Below are positions 49,580-62,900 of a stretch of DNA of 64,000 nucleotides, in pieces. Below the pieces are notes generated by a model, which was not told the origin of the DNA, searched no databases, and was given only the letters and a program-made list of their open reading frames with translations. Position 1 is the first letter of the stretch. The number at the start of each line of letters is the position of its first letter. A program made the translations under genes and the position numbers. This stretch comes from Ascidia mentula (Eukaryota > Chordata > Ascidiacea > Phlebobranchia > Ascidiidae): NCBI GenBank assembly GCA_947561715.1, contig OX387204.1:6205001-6269000 (forward strand), in the 5' to 3' direction.

Positions 49580-52500
49580 ATGGGAAATTTCTTCGGCAAC
49601 AAGAAGGCAAAAAACGAAGGTACTGTTTGTTACTTTATTTGGTTGGTATTAAAAAAGCTCCAAATAAATGTGGTCCATTAAACTTGCGATCAAGGGAAAT
49701 GTCGTGTGAATAACGTTTAATTCTGACAGTACTGCAAAACTGTGATTCAATACTATGTACTAACAACGAACTGTTGGTGTTGCGTTACGTCATGAAGGAT
49801 GGTCCAATGTTGCGATTTCCCGTCAGGAAACAAGTCAGTGTAGGGGACAGTGGTAGAACGGACATCACTTCATCACGTAAGGTTGCAAAGCTGTGACCCT
49901 AGGGGAGGATCTGTATATTTCAGGCAGCGCTTTAATGTGTAGTAGGTAAGTGCTTTTGTGTCATTCAACACCTCAAAGCAGTTGGTATGACTTGAGCTGA
50001 GAGTACAGATTTAATGTTTCGACCTTTCTTTAAACGTTATGTTCTTAGGTGTATGTAGTTTCAGTTTTTTGGGGGGCAGTTTCTAGAAACTAGTTTCTAG
50101 ATAATATTTTGCATTAATATGTGTGAGGAAGGTAAATGTTTACAATGAGCAAGTCGTAACCGCACACTTTATCACGCCTTGGTGTGATGATTTAAGATTT
50201 ATATGAATTCCAAAGAGTCGGTTACAGCACACGTGAATATGCAGCCCTGTATATATGATAAACCACATCACGTAGTCGCTGAGCATTATCAACTTTAGTC
50301 GACGTACTGCCTTTAAGCCTAGTAGTCTTAGGATTCTTTTTACACGATTTTCATACTTCAAGAACCCTGCACAACAAACTGTGTTCTGAAGCACAGGAAA
50401 ATAAGAAACCGCAATTTCAAGATTAATTGAGGGCAAGGCCAAGGCCAAGGCAAAGGTTTTCTCTCGTGAATCGTGTGCAAGGGATTTGAGGATGCATTTT
50501 TCAGCTGCCGTTATTTCCCCGCATTGACTTCTCACTCGTCTTGCTGGCAGTTGTGGTATTCCCCAAATAAATAATTCATAACGTTTCGCGCTATGGGTGT
50601 GGAAACATATCTTAGCCTCTGAGTTAAGCGTTTAAATTGATTGGCAGTGATACGAAAGCAACTCGTTTCCAATCGGCTATCCTTAATGTTGTTCCCTGTT
50701 ACCGCTAAATAATGTTAAAGCACTGCAGCTAATTGTGCTTATGAATTTTGTACCAAATTCTTTGAGAATCTGGCTATCCTATTTAAATATTCTATTTCCC
50801 TAAACCTGTAACTTAAAGCACAGGTCGTTGTATGGTTTTTCCCAACTATAAATTCAGTATATCATAACTTCAGAGCAACATTATTAGTAGAAAAATCCAA
50901 AAATCTTTAAATTGAAAAAAAAATATGGTTTAACATTGGTTTCACTATTAGAACAACCGGTGCAAAAATTGTGCGCCGCTAAAATCCAGTAAAGCGTGAC
51001 GGCTTGCGCGTTGTAAGGAATTTCTTAGCAGGCACGTTTCTCGCGAAAATATGTGCTAAATGTAGGCGTTAAGCAAGGCGGATATATACTTTAAGCAAGG
51101 CCCGAAATACTTCACCTTTAGTTATGATTGTATTCTAATTGCATGATGCTCGACTTTTAGAATAATAACAATTTCAATAACTTGAGTTATGGAAACTATT
51201 GTATCATGATTATTTGCAGTGCTTTTGTTTGGTTGATTCTTTTTGTCGCAAACGCGAAGTTTGTGCATTTGTGTTGTTTTAAACTAATAACTGTTAACGC
51301 GAAACAAGAAAAATATTTTGGTCTGGCTCGGTTGTATAGCGGTAAAACCAAGGAAGGGAGAAAGTTTCCGTAGGCACCTTCATTGTCTTCCTAACCTTAT
51401 CACCTAAAATTATAAAATCTGAAATGCACATCATTAAAACTTTGCCCAGTAGCGTCACCAAGCGGCATCAAACGAATGAAAATTGTGAACACAACGTGGG
51501 GCTATTTTGGATGAAATTAACGGCACTTTTTAGCGTCACAGATCTGCTGCACGGTTTTTTTCCGGTGTAACTAATGTTAGAATATTTTGTACTCATTAAG
51601 TCCATGACCATGTCAAACCTTCTGTATGGTAAGGTTGATTTGTGTTAAAATGCAAGGTTGAACTTGCGGAAATCTAGTATGAAGGAAAAGTGCTGCTCCA
51701 CATTTTACATAGTGCTAGCTGTTGGTGGTCGTAGGCGTTATTGCTTATCCCCGTGTTTTCAAGAAACCGGCTTTCATGTCCACTCGTTTCCCATCATATG
51801 TGCAAACATGGTTCTAGGACTAAGTGCTTCGGACTACACACGGTTGAGGTACCGCCTCAAAATACGTTTCCACGCCGAAAGCGCCAATCTATAATTCTCT
51901 CCATCCCAAATTAGGTAGCGTCGCCATGTTTAACCCGCGTCAGACGCGAGAACTCTTTTTTTCCTTTTGAGGGGATGCCTGCCGCCTCTATCATGATGTC
52001 ATTACCGCAAGCGGGTCCATTGTTTGTTTGACGTGGAGGTTGTTGGCTTACCGCTCTACTGACTTCAGTAGGATAGTTTATAAACTACTGGCACGCATTT
52101 GGAGGCCAACCACATAACCTTTACAATATTTTCTTGCTCGGTTTGAGCCGGTACCGTCCAGTAACAATGTTTAGATTTGTTAAATTTCATCCACATCTGC
52201 GTTTATCACAAAATACAGAGAGCTTAAAAAGGAACACTGGGTACACGCAAAGCGTTTTAGCCGTTGTAATAAACTTTAGTGACAAAAATTATCCTATAAA
52301 TCAATTTCACGCTCTAAAACCATACCAGAACCATTGGGTCCTTAACTAAATCAACAAAGCTGGCTATAACTTACTGATAACGTTGCCCCAGCCGCACACG
52401 CGCAATGTTGGAAAAAGGGCCCATTTTGGGAAAAAGCAGCCAGTATTTTTAGCCGCAGGAATGCGAACGGTCTAGCTTCGGGCGGCTTATCGCTGCACTG

Positions 52501-55500
52501 GCTCAAAAGCTGGGCTGCTTCCGAGCACTTTCGTTCTAAATTCTGTTGTGTCTCGGATCGCTGCAGTCGTGTAAGGACATCGGGTTTTTCATCGTTATAG
52601 TGGTTTCGTTAAATGTTTATTGCAGTGTTAAATGCTGTGAATTACAAAATAGAAAGCAGTTGTAACGCAGTGTTGTTTTGAATGATGCTTTTTGTTGTTC
52701 CTAATAAGCAAATGCACTACCTTCGCTTTGCTGTTTAGTCAACAGTTTCGAGGTCATTCGTGCCAATACGTATTGTGAATTACTCTGTGCATAATCAGCA
52801 ACAGCACATCTATCCGGAAAAGGAAGCTGTTGTAATCGTTTCAAAGCGGAATCGCATTACTAGCGCCATAAAACGATCAGAACAACAGAACTAATTGCGA
52901 TTGTTCGCAATTGAACTTAGGTTTTAAAGCTTAATGGCGTTCTACGTCGCAACAAAGGCCACTGCTGTGATGTAAGCCCCCTCGAACCTCGTTGAACTGA
53001 AACGGGCCGATAGGTTGTTGCGTAGATAAAACCAGTCAAACTGAAATGCTCGACCAGTTCGTTTGTCAACGTATCCGAACAAGGCAGGTATATTTCGTGT
53101 GGGTCGATTATTAACCAGCAAAAGTGCGCCAAACTTTTGCATACCGTTAGCTACGACGTTTTTCAGTTACCTCTCGTATAACAGACAAGTAAAACGTTGT
53201 AGTTTTGTTGGACACTCCCAGTTTACGAGCTTGTCTCTATTGTGTACTCACGAGCCAAAGGCAAAGGTTCACTAGGTGGGCGTTCAGCCTACTTACGCTG
53301 CACAAACCGGGAAAGGTTACACGTAGAGCATCGGTCGAATGAAGGCTGTGTGGGGTTAGCGGAATCTCGTCAAACAGTCTGTGTGGTTATGATAAGATAC
53401 AGGACAAAAATGAAATTAAAAAGATTTGGTTAGCCAGTCGCTTAGCACATGTTGCGAATACATCACGTCATGGTTTTATTGGACAATAGAAGGTTAAGGA
53501 TACTGGGGTATATGTCGGCAGCTGCGTTTCGTGTTTGGTTGTTGATTTTCGTACTCGGTTTTCAAGGATGGTGCTGGCAACGTCAAAGCAGTTTGGCTTT
53601 TAATTTTACTAATATATTAATAGAAAATCGGTTGACTAATAGTATTCGTTCGTGTCACCCATTTCGGTACAGTAATTATATCAAACGTCTCCCATGGTAT
53701 AATGAAGCCGTAGTTTACTTTACCCTCTAATTATGCCGGCGGCATGTATGTAGACTGCTATTTCGCTATAATTGCTTTTACCGGCTCGCAATAACCAACA
53801 AAGCGTTGCGAGCAAGGTAGGTTGCCCCACCTACGGCATCGGATGAGGAGAAAGCAAGAAAAAGGCGCAGTCGCCTAAGGTGACATTTACTGAGAAGCCG
53901 GCTTGGGTTAGCTGGCTCGTCGTACCTTACCTATGGTGCAGGAAATGGCTGGTGTCAGTTCAGTGGTGGTTTCGCTTGGTTTGCGCTGTGTATAGTGCTT
54001 GGAGGAAAGCATATAGGGCTGATGTATAGTTTCGCACACCGGAACATCGTAACAGCTGTGTTCGGCACGAAGGTGTTAACGGATGTTTGTAATTTACAGA
54101 AAATCGTCTTTATGCGCGAGTTGTTCAAAAGTAATTTTCAAATATTAGGAAAACTTTTTCATATACTTTTGTTACTACAATTAAAAATTTTGTTAACTGT
54201 TGCAATAAAATTTTGAGTTAACCAAATGACATTTTCTATTGAAGGTGGTAAGAATAAAAAAAAGCCTGAAGGCGAAGCTGACGCTGATCCCGCATCCGGC
54301 GAAAACCAATCAAAAACAACTGAGGAAGCAGCAGCAGCATCAACCGAGCAAACCCAAGAAGTAAAACAGGAAGAGCCAGCTGTCGAACAATCAAGTGCAG
54401 TTGACGAAGTGAAAAAGGACGAAGAAGCTCCAGCGGAACAGACTGAAGCTCAGCCAGCAACCGAAGAACCACAGCAATCCGAGGTGTGTGTTACTTCACA
54501 GTTAACTTGTTTTCGCTTAAATTGTCAATTTAGCTAAGTTTGATCGGGGCAATGACGTGGCGAGCTGCTGACTGTTAGGAGAAAAATAAACAAAATAAAC
54601 GTTTGTGCTTGCAAATCTAGCCGTTTCGAAAGAGAATTGCTTTTATTGGATTGTGTACGGGCTGTTGATTTTTGGCTTGTCGTCATCGTTGGTCAAACAA
54701 ACCCAGTCTGTCGTCACAACAAGTAATGTTTGCTATACTGGCGCCTTGGTTGTTTTGAAGATAATTGCAAATATCCTACGTCATGCAACAGCTATATAGG
54801 GATAAATTTTACATCACATGACTTCACATGAAAGTGCGACCGCCAAAAATCAGCAATTTTTTTCTTTCCAAGGAATCTGCACCGAAAGTTGAAGAAGTAG
54901 CCATGGCAGACAAATCTGATAAACCTGATATGTCCAAAGTCTCCGAGTTTGACAAGAACGCCCTTAAAAAAACTGAGACTGAAGAAAAGCATACCCTGCC
55001 CACCACAGCACGTAAGTGTCAGGATTCTAGTCGTTTGTGCTACGATTTACTACCAATAAGTTTATATAGTTGACTTGAAACAAGGGGTTGTGTATACTTT
55101 CACTTTGAGTCAAGCAAACCCGTTGTTCCTGTCAGGGAGTTGTTATAGCTAGTAAAGTATTTTAATGTACAACAAAGACGGACAATAACGAACTTCCAGT
55201 AGAATTGCTTTAAAAAACTTTGCATCTTATCTTGCAGAGATTTCTGACGAAAAGTCGCGTCAGCAAGCAGCAAGCTATGACCATGCCCAGATGAAACACG
55301 TAGACTTGGTGGAAAAATCCACACTACCAAGCTCTGAGGGTAAGTGTTACGTGACGTCATATCCCGTTTCTCGGGTCTTTTAACAGTTTTAGATAGCATG
55401 GGATCGCGCTTTTATAATATACGGTACAGAACGACAGTAGCTGTACGTATGCGTGCTATGTACTTACCGCTAATAAATGCTATAGTCTTACATTCTTACC

Positions 55501-57809
55501 TTCCGGCTATGCAACTGCACAACTATCCTCCCACGACTGGTATCTTGTGGTCTATATTTTAAGAGTTCCTAGGAAAGACGCTTCTTCAGTGCATTCCTTC
55601 TGGTTGTCAGCAACAATTAAAACGTTGCAACAGGCGACTTTTTGTGTGGAAAATTCTGTTTCAAGTTTTATGGAGGTGCTGGCAGTGCAGGCGGTTTTTC
55701 TAGAATGCGTGTCATCGCCTGTTGCTGTATCGAGCGAGTCAATGCCTCCGTCCCTTGTTCGTGCAATGATAAAACGCCCGGGAGTGTGCGTGCTGCATTT
55801 TCTACGGAAGATGTTTGGATATTGTATGTTATTGTTGTGGGAAAAATCGACTCGGTTAATTTCTATGTTACACAGCAAGTTAAAGTCATGGAATGCTAAG
55901 AACGGCTCGCAAAATATCAGCGCACCGTTTTAAATTGCGATGCCCCAAGGCTACTAGCGCAAGCTTGTATTACATTACTTGTAGCTACACATTCAGGCAC
56001 TTAAAACATTAAAAGCTGGGCCACGGTGAGTGCCTTGTTGGTCGTTCAAAATTTCCACTTTAAACTAGCATTTGTGTAGAATCATGACACTTCATGCACA
56101 ACCTAAGGAGGCAGCTTCGTTCAGTTCGATTATGACTTTCAGTCGTGACGTGTTTCTCTGGAAACCGTTGTAGGACTATACCAACAGCGCATTCCCTGCA
56201 TTCACACTTGACTAACCTCCCTTCTCGTGCACTTGACAGATATCGCACGGGAGAAGGTTCCAATACAGGCAGCTTCCATCAGCAAAGAGAGTCTCAAGCA
56301 CGTCGAAACTGAAGAGAAGAGCACTTTGCCATCCACTGCAGGTGGGTGAAACTTAACTGGAGTTTACTTATATATTTGTTAAGGTATGTAACTGATTTAC
56401 CACCACCGAGCTAACGGTAAATGTATGTTGCTCACACGGGACGATACCAACTTACTATCCAGTTGATACTAGCATAGTGTTACGGCTGAGATATGCAGAT
56501 GGTGACCTTTTCGTAACAACGCCCTGTCCGTGTCATTTTCCTTACGTAAACTGAAGAGGTTTCCCGCCCTTTCTGGTGTGGAATGTGAAATACTTGCTAA
56601 GAACATCGAGATCGGCAAACACGTTGCTTGCTTTGATCTTGCGTGAGAACTGTACAATCAGGCGAAATATACATATCCAATTTTTTTGCAGATATTGCCC
56701 AGGAGAAGACCTTGGAGAACATTAGTCTGTTCAAGCGTGAATCTCTGCAGCACATCGAGACAGTCGAAAAGAACCCGCTGCCAACTAAAGAAAGTGCGTG
56801 TTTTCAACCATATGATTACTTACCTTATATTTTATGGCCATCTTTGGCTTGATTTTAATAAAGATAATAGCTTACAGTAAGTGGAGGTAGATGAGATTAT
56901 AATAACGGTTGTTTAGGTCGCGCCGATATTTAATTGTTGCTACGTGTCACAAAGCATTTCATGTTAAACTTTTGTGCAAATATCGCACTAACCCTCACGT
57001 AGGGCATATTGAACTTCACAAAAGTATAGACATCAGTCTACGATGTGACAAGACGCCAGTAACTCAAATATTACATAAAAGCAAGTCTCTCCCAAGCGCC
57101 CAAAAACAGTAATATTTGATTCCATTGCGGTGCGTGGGTCGTAGTGTTGTTTGCACAAACCGACTCCAGAACGCGCAAGTGCCAGTTCGTCAAACAAGCA
57201 TTCGCGTCTTCTCCACAGCTAGTTATCGGCAACGGGTTGTTTCTTGTTTGTTTACTGGGCTGGGTTCGCCCAACCGGTCGCATTACTACAAGCTTGCCTC
57301 ATTCACCGCGTGTTTGCTATAATCTGTATGTCTAGAAAGTTTTGTTGGTTTAAATCAGTCATATCCTATATATGGTGCTGTGAATAAGTTTCATTCTTAC
57401 TTTTGTGAGTCGCTTTAGCTTTTAATGCTGAAAGGCGTGGATTTTCTTGTGCAAAATGCACAACAATAAACAATCAAAACCCCCAAGATTAGGGCTTTTT
57501 CGATCGTCACTCCTAATGATTGAAATTGCAGCAGTTAATTGTAATAAAACAACTAAGGAACTCTCCGAAGAGATAATACAACACAGTTGCTATGGCGACT
57601 CAAAGAATTTGGCGTGCTGACCCGGCTGGGAAACCCTGTTCTAAAGCACAAATCGTTTATATTTTCCACTCATTCACGAGATAGTATAAGGATGTCAAAT
57701 TATGTTTCAGTTGCGCTTAAAATAACCCTGCAAACGTTGTTCTAGCTCGACAGTAACTGAATATCTCTTGATTTCAGCTATCGACCAAGAGAAAGGGGAC
57801 TCTGGATAA
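49580..57809 (+). CDS. TMSB: Four-repeat beta-thymosin with BASP1-like myristoylatable N-terminus
   Basis: This is an actin-binding protein. Exons: 49580-49619, 54245-54483, 54873-55011, 55238-55339, 56240-56341, 56692-56793 and 57778-57809; all junction phases agree. Exon 1 gives MGNFFGNKKAKNE, a Gly-2 myristoylation-type start with basic residues. Exon 2 adds a lysine start (GGKNKKKPEGEADADPASGE) and then ~70 acidic Ala/Glu/Gln/Pro residues. Repeat 1 is canonical (DKPDMSKVSEFDKNALKKTE, EEKHTLP). Repeats 2-4 each occupy one phase-1 exon (MKHVDLVEKSTLP, LKHVETEEKSTLP, LQHIETVEKNPLP). A stub TIDQEKGDSG ends the protein. Multi-repeat thymosins (fly ciboulot, worm tetrathymosin) are known; the acidic lipid-anchor extension resembles BASP1/MARCKS and is unusual. 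A shorter form could start at ATG 54903. Confidence 0.88.
49620..54244 (+). other. TMSB: Long first intron of the beta-thymosin gene
   Basis: This 4.6-kb intron is far longer than the others here. It contains a perfect 18-base palindrome, CTAGAAACTAGTTTCTAG (50083-50100), within a doubled AGTTTCTAGA unit, and a short GGCCAA-type tandem run near 50434-50456. No exon is supportable. Long first introns often hold enhancers, but nothing here proves that. Confidence 0.5.
54793..54798 (+). promoter_or_regulatory. TMSB: Possible internal TATA box for a short beta-thymosin
   Basis: GCTATATAGGG lies 80 bases before exon 3 and 110 before the in-frame ATG at 54903 (GCCATGG context). That ATG opens MADKSDKPDMSK, very like the start of vertebrate thymosin beta-4. 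Transcription from here would make the plain four-repeat protein without the acidic extension. This is inferred from motif and spacing only. Confidence 0.3.
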
Positions 57810-59983
57810 ACTGGAAAACACGAGGACTGCCCCGGGGAATATAAAGTGAATTGATGACTCGGAACTTGAACGATATTAGGCCTAAACATTCTTACGTTAC
57901 CCCAGTAACAAGTTTAACACACCAGCGCGATCACCAGTCCGTTCCCCGTTTTGGATACGCGCCTTTATACTGAAACGATAGCGAATTTCGCTACCTTCCA
58001 CGGTTTGTCTGTTTTTGCGCCCAGTTGGTTGCGCCTAAGGTTACGTGGCGCTTTGGCTACTTATGCTGGTACATACCTTTTTTCGCGGTTCAGTGAAAAA
58101 TGTGCGTGCGTTGCGTGGCAGCAGCTCATACCCGTGTATTTAAACGGCAACGCAGCGATTGCGTCAATATCTGTTCCTCTACTGTATATTTCTGTTTCGC
58201 GGAGCCGAGTCCTTGCTCTTACAACGCATCGAGAGACTCGGAGCGACGTTTTGCCTTCTCCGCTATATTGACTCCTGTAGCGAGTTTAAAAACAAGTATT
58301 GCAGTTATGCATTTTTTGAACATAACCTTCTCATTAAGATTATTTTAAAAATAAATGGACGAAACGTCGCTCGGGGTTCTGCACTGATGCCTGCAAATAT
58401 ATATATATATATACGAACATGTAATCCTTTGTTTTATCTGCTCTAATTGGATAATTCCGTAGTGGTTTCTTGTTTATGTTAGCTTCCTTTGCCTGTGCGC
58501 CACGGCCATTTACGTCTAATGTGTTGCAAAATCTATGATTGTTTGCGTTCCATTTCATTCTCTATTATTCCACGTCAATGAAAATTCAAACCGGATACAC
58601 TTTGTGACAAGGACATGGTGTTTGGCAAATTTACCAAATTTAGTTTTAATTGCTGTTTATAATTTCTCAATTTTCGTATTTTTATATTCACAAACACAGG
58701 GCGCCTCGCTACTGCCGAAAGCCTATTGGCATAAAACATAGAATGCGTACCAAGTGTTGTCGCCTGACACAAACCATCCCTAGGCTGCTGCATTGCTGTA
58801 TATTAACAAATGCTATTGGATTAGGGCTCACGGACTATTTTTGTCAATTTTGAGCACTCCATTACCAACAAATGTAACCTGGCCCCTTGGTGGCGCTGTG
58901 TACGCTTTCTTACCACGTGATTACTCGCTTGTGTGATGATTTGGGCGTAACCTCCGGAAAATGTGAGTGGCGATGTATTTTCGCACCGTAATAAACTTGC
59001 AATTATGTGATAAACTGTTTCAAAGCTTAGTTGTTCCAATTGACGCGGTTTTAAGAATTGGAGCAAAGCATTCTGGGAAACGGAACTTTGCAGATAGATG
59101 GCGTACAATTTCGAGGTACGGCTGAGAAAACGTTTATGAATATTATTTTCATGAGCACTAAGGTGAAACTTGACATTATCAATATGTTGATATTGTAAGT
59201 TTTCTGGTGCTATGTACGTCAAGTCAAGTTTTGAGCACTCGTAGCACGTTTCTTCAAACACCTTGAAATAGTGTTACAGATCCAGAACCATGCTCACTTT
59301 GACGATTTAGTATTTGCGCATACCTGCATCTAATAGTACTAAGTTTTTTTAAATCTGCACAATGTAGCCATAGAATACTAAAACAGTATTCTATGATGTA
59401 GCATTCTATGTGTTTTAGTATTTATGATGCAGCACAAGAGAACATTTTTTGAGGGTAAAACACAATCTCTTTAGGGACTTTCCCTGAGATATGGCGCGTA
59501 AATTGGTATCTGCATTTACGTATACCAGTTCAAGTCCTCGTGAACATCAACAATGTAAACATAATTACAATTGGTTTGCTGGTTTGGTAAATGATTATTT
59601 ACTTTGCCTTTACAATATTTCGTAGGTAAATTTGTTATGTTTTAGCAATAGCGAAATATTACCAGGAATATTTACATTTGTCGTGAGTTTCATAACCCTG
59701 ACTTGTAAATGTAAGTCTTAATTCCTGGAACTTCGAAGGGTTTTACAGGAATTATGCTGTACTGAATGATCAGAGATCTCTTTCTGCTAAACCCGTCGCT
59801 GCAGTTTTGTACCCATTCGTGATATTCGTCTTCAATTTACAATAAAATTGTTCTGTTCAGGACCAATTTAGCGATACGTTTGGTTTGGTTTTATGGTAAA
59901 TAAGGCGTCCGCTGGGGCGCTTTGTACGAAGTTCGTGTCCACTTGTTAAATTTTTATGTGTCACCACTGGTTTCATAGCAGGC
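57810..59983. other. Thymosin 3' region and SLX4 upstream region
   Basis: AATAAA at 58350-58355 is the first clear polyadenylation signal after the thymosin stop. An (AT)n run lies at about 58397-58413. GCATTCTGGGAA at 59068-59079 resembles half of a ZNF143/SBF promoter site in reverse. A perfect 11-base inverted repeat lies at 59369-59395. An open frame at 58821-59261 (minus) has no motif and I do not accept it. No coding gene is supported here. Confidence 0.4.
59369..59395. repeat. Perfect 11-base hairpin, nested in a longer inverted array
   Basis: CATAGAATACT and AGTATTCTATG are exact reverse complements around a five-base AAAAC loop. ATACTAAAAC inside it is again inverted at GTTTTAGTAT (about 59412-59421), and GCATTCTATG follows. 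The region can fold in two competing ways. It could be a tiny foldback element or a structured RNA; nothing decides. Confidence 0.5.
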
Positions 59984-62900
59984 ATGGACGACTCAATGGA
60001 CGCATTTGAGTTGCCTAGTTTATCTCGAAAGAAGTTTTTCTTGTCTAGAAAAAAGCGAAATTGTTCACCAATTCCCCCAGAAGACGAAAAGCAAACTTCT
60101 GAACAGCAAATTCGGCAAAATGATTGTCAGAAAAACTTTAAAAGTAACACCGGTAAGACAACCATCCAAAATGATGACACTCTTGCTGAGATAGCGGACC
60201 TAACTGATGAAGTAATAGAAATAAAAAATGCAGTCAACACAGAGGAAGTAATTGTGAGCCAACCAAACCATGATGTTAATTTGGGTTCTAATGATGAAGT
60301 CAGTTCTGCAAAAGTTAGTGATTCACCTGGCGGGTTCTGCAAAATTTGTTCTCAACCTGTCCCAAAAGAAGAGTGCAAGACGCATTACATACAATGCATG
60401 AAGGAAAAGTTTGCATCCAAGCAAGACTTGAAGCTTAGAATCGAGAGCAGTGTCACATGTCCAACCTGCAACATGGTGATTGACGTGAAAAAGTATGAAG
60501 ACCATTGCCTCATTTGTAGACCAAGTTCATCTAATCATGTAGCCTCTAAGACCAGACATAACTCAGAAGTAACCTCGTCCTATTTTGGAAATGTGGGTGA
60601 AACACCTGTAAGAAAGAAAAATGAGCCATGTCCCAGCTGCAATATGAACCTTGCTGGCTTCACATTAGCCAAAAAACGTTCACATATTAACAGGTGTGCA
60701 ACATTTTGTTAACTAAACTTTGTGTTATGGCAAGTGCCCCATATCATGTTAATTTTTTGAAAATGTGGCACAAATTAACTCTAGTAGTGTTTTTTTTGTG
60801 TGTTTTTTTCTCGTGTGTCCATTGTTTAAGAATGTGATTATGTACAGTCGTCTGTATTGGTGGGTAAAAATAGTGACCTGCAGGTTTATTGCATCGTGTC
60901 ACACTATCTCATTACCTGTTCTTATCTTTGTCCATTATAGATGCCTTGACAACCAGATTGAATTGGAAAAATCCATGACATCGCCAAACAGAACCTCATC
61001 CAAAATTAACTTGAAGCAGTTGAAGATTCGAAGTGATTCTGCAGCGAGCAGGGACAAGTGCCCGAAGTGTGAAAAGGCTTTTAAAACAAAAGGATACTTC
61101 AAACGCCATGTGGAGTCCTGCACCGGGCAACCTGGGAGTGTAAGATTTCTAATATCTCAATACATTTTGGTTGAAATATTTGCCACTAAGTGTTTGGTGT
61201 TTAGAGAGGTGCCAAAAGAAAAGGCGAAGGAGGAAAAAGAACTGCCAGGAATCCAAGGAGTGCGGATGAGGAAATTTTGCAAGTATGCATGCAAAGAATA
61301 TGCAAAATGCGTATGTTTAATTTTATGACATGAAAGTTATCTTGCACTTAATTTACATAAAGGTGGCAAAGGCATTATCCAAATCTGAAGCAGAAGAAAG
61401 AAAAATGGCAAAGAAACGAGAAAAACTCAAGTAGGAGTAGGATTAACACACTTTAAATTTTTATCCCATTGTCTCTTGAGCTAAGACCTTTGTGACTTTA
61501 TTAACTGTCATGGATTTAAATGTAAGCATTATTTTAGAAATATTTGATCCCAAACACTTGGGTGTTACTCTGTTTCATTGTTCTTGTTTGGCCCCAGTTG
61601 ATACTGCACCCCAAAAGATAAAGATTTTTATTGAATTAAGCTTCCTTGCAGTTTCCTAGAAACATGTAAGCGCCTATTACCATACTTTACAGAAAAAAGG
61701 AAGTCCCTGTTCCAGTTATGCTACAGGAAAGTCCTGCTACAAGAAAGGCTGCATTGGAAGCGAGGCTTGTTGGCATGATTGGAAAATCTGACGATGCCAC
61801 AACCTCAAGTAAAATAATTATAACCCAATTAAACATTTGGCGTGTTTCCAAATTAAGTTTACTTAAAATTTAAGAAAATAAAAAGTATGAATTCTTTGGT
61901 GTCATTTACACCTGATAAAGCGAGGGTTACTCATGAAAGCTTGTGTACTTTATGATATAAAAGTCAGTCTTCAAAAAGGGTGCCAAAGCAGGACAATTCA
62001 GTTGTAGACATAAGACTGATACGGTACATTTCATAATTTGTTGATGCTTTTACCTACCTCTTCGCATACCAATTTGACACACACTGTGATAAACCGCACC
62101 TAACATTTTTTGACATGTTTGTGTAGCTGACAATTGTGAGGTACCCTGCACACCAACTATCCCACTCCCAAGCAAATGGGGTCAACAGGAAATTTCCAAT
62201 TATGAACAATCTTGCACGGACATGGTTGGTGCTGGTGAATGTGTCAGGTCTCCTGTTGATGTAAAACCGTTTGTTGAACTGAAGCCAGAATGTGAAGATC
62301 AATCGTCACCCAAACTGGAAATTTCTTCAAGTGATGTATGTTGAAGTGTAATTAAATGTGTTTTCTAAGCGCTTTGACATGGGTCAGGAAACTGTGCTGT
62401 TGTAAATTTGTTTTATTCGTGTACAAAATTAAGAAGTTTTTGGTAGTTGATTAGCTACTTCTGCTGTGATGTTAGTTTATTTTTTCTTCAAATTTCGGTT
62501 AGATTTCAGTTAACCCACGGAATTTTGTGTCTTTCTTAAGTCACACTTCAATTGTGTAAACAAATTATGACCAATATGTTATATGAAAAACATTTGAAGA
62601 TTCCCCATCATTGCAGAGTGATGATGAACCCGTGATCGCTCCAGTCATGGCAAGCAAGTTTGCTTTTGTGCAACAAAGCAAGTGGCATTTGAGTAATGGC
62701 AAAAGCTCGCAAAATGTGGATTACAGGGTTTCCGGTTTACTAACACAGTTTGAGGGCCCTGCAAAACCTATGCAAATAAATGGAGATCCAACAACGGAAG
62801 AAAACAGCATTGAGGCCATTTCTGACAAGGTGAACATGGTTGATATAATGTTTTTTCTATCTACGACAATGATGTGTTTTTTTCTGCATGAGTTCATGTA

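Noticed and set aside
58821-59261. 146-codon open frame on the minus strand
   Set aside because: No motif, no splice context, and ordinary composition for random AT-moderate DNA; its length is within chance for this window.
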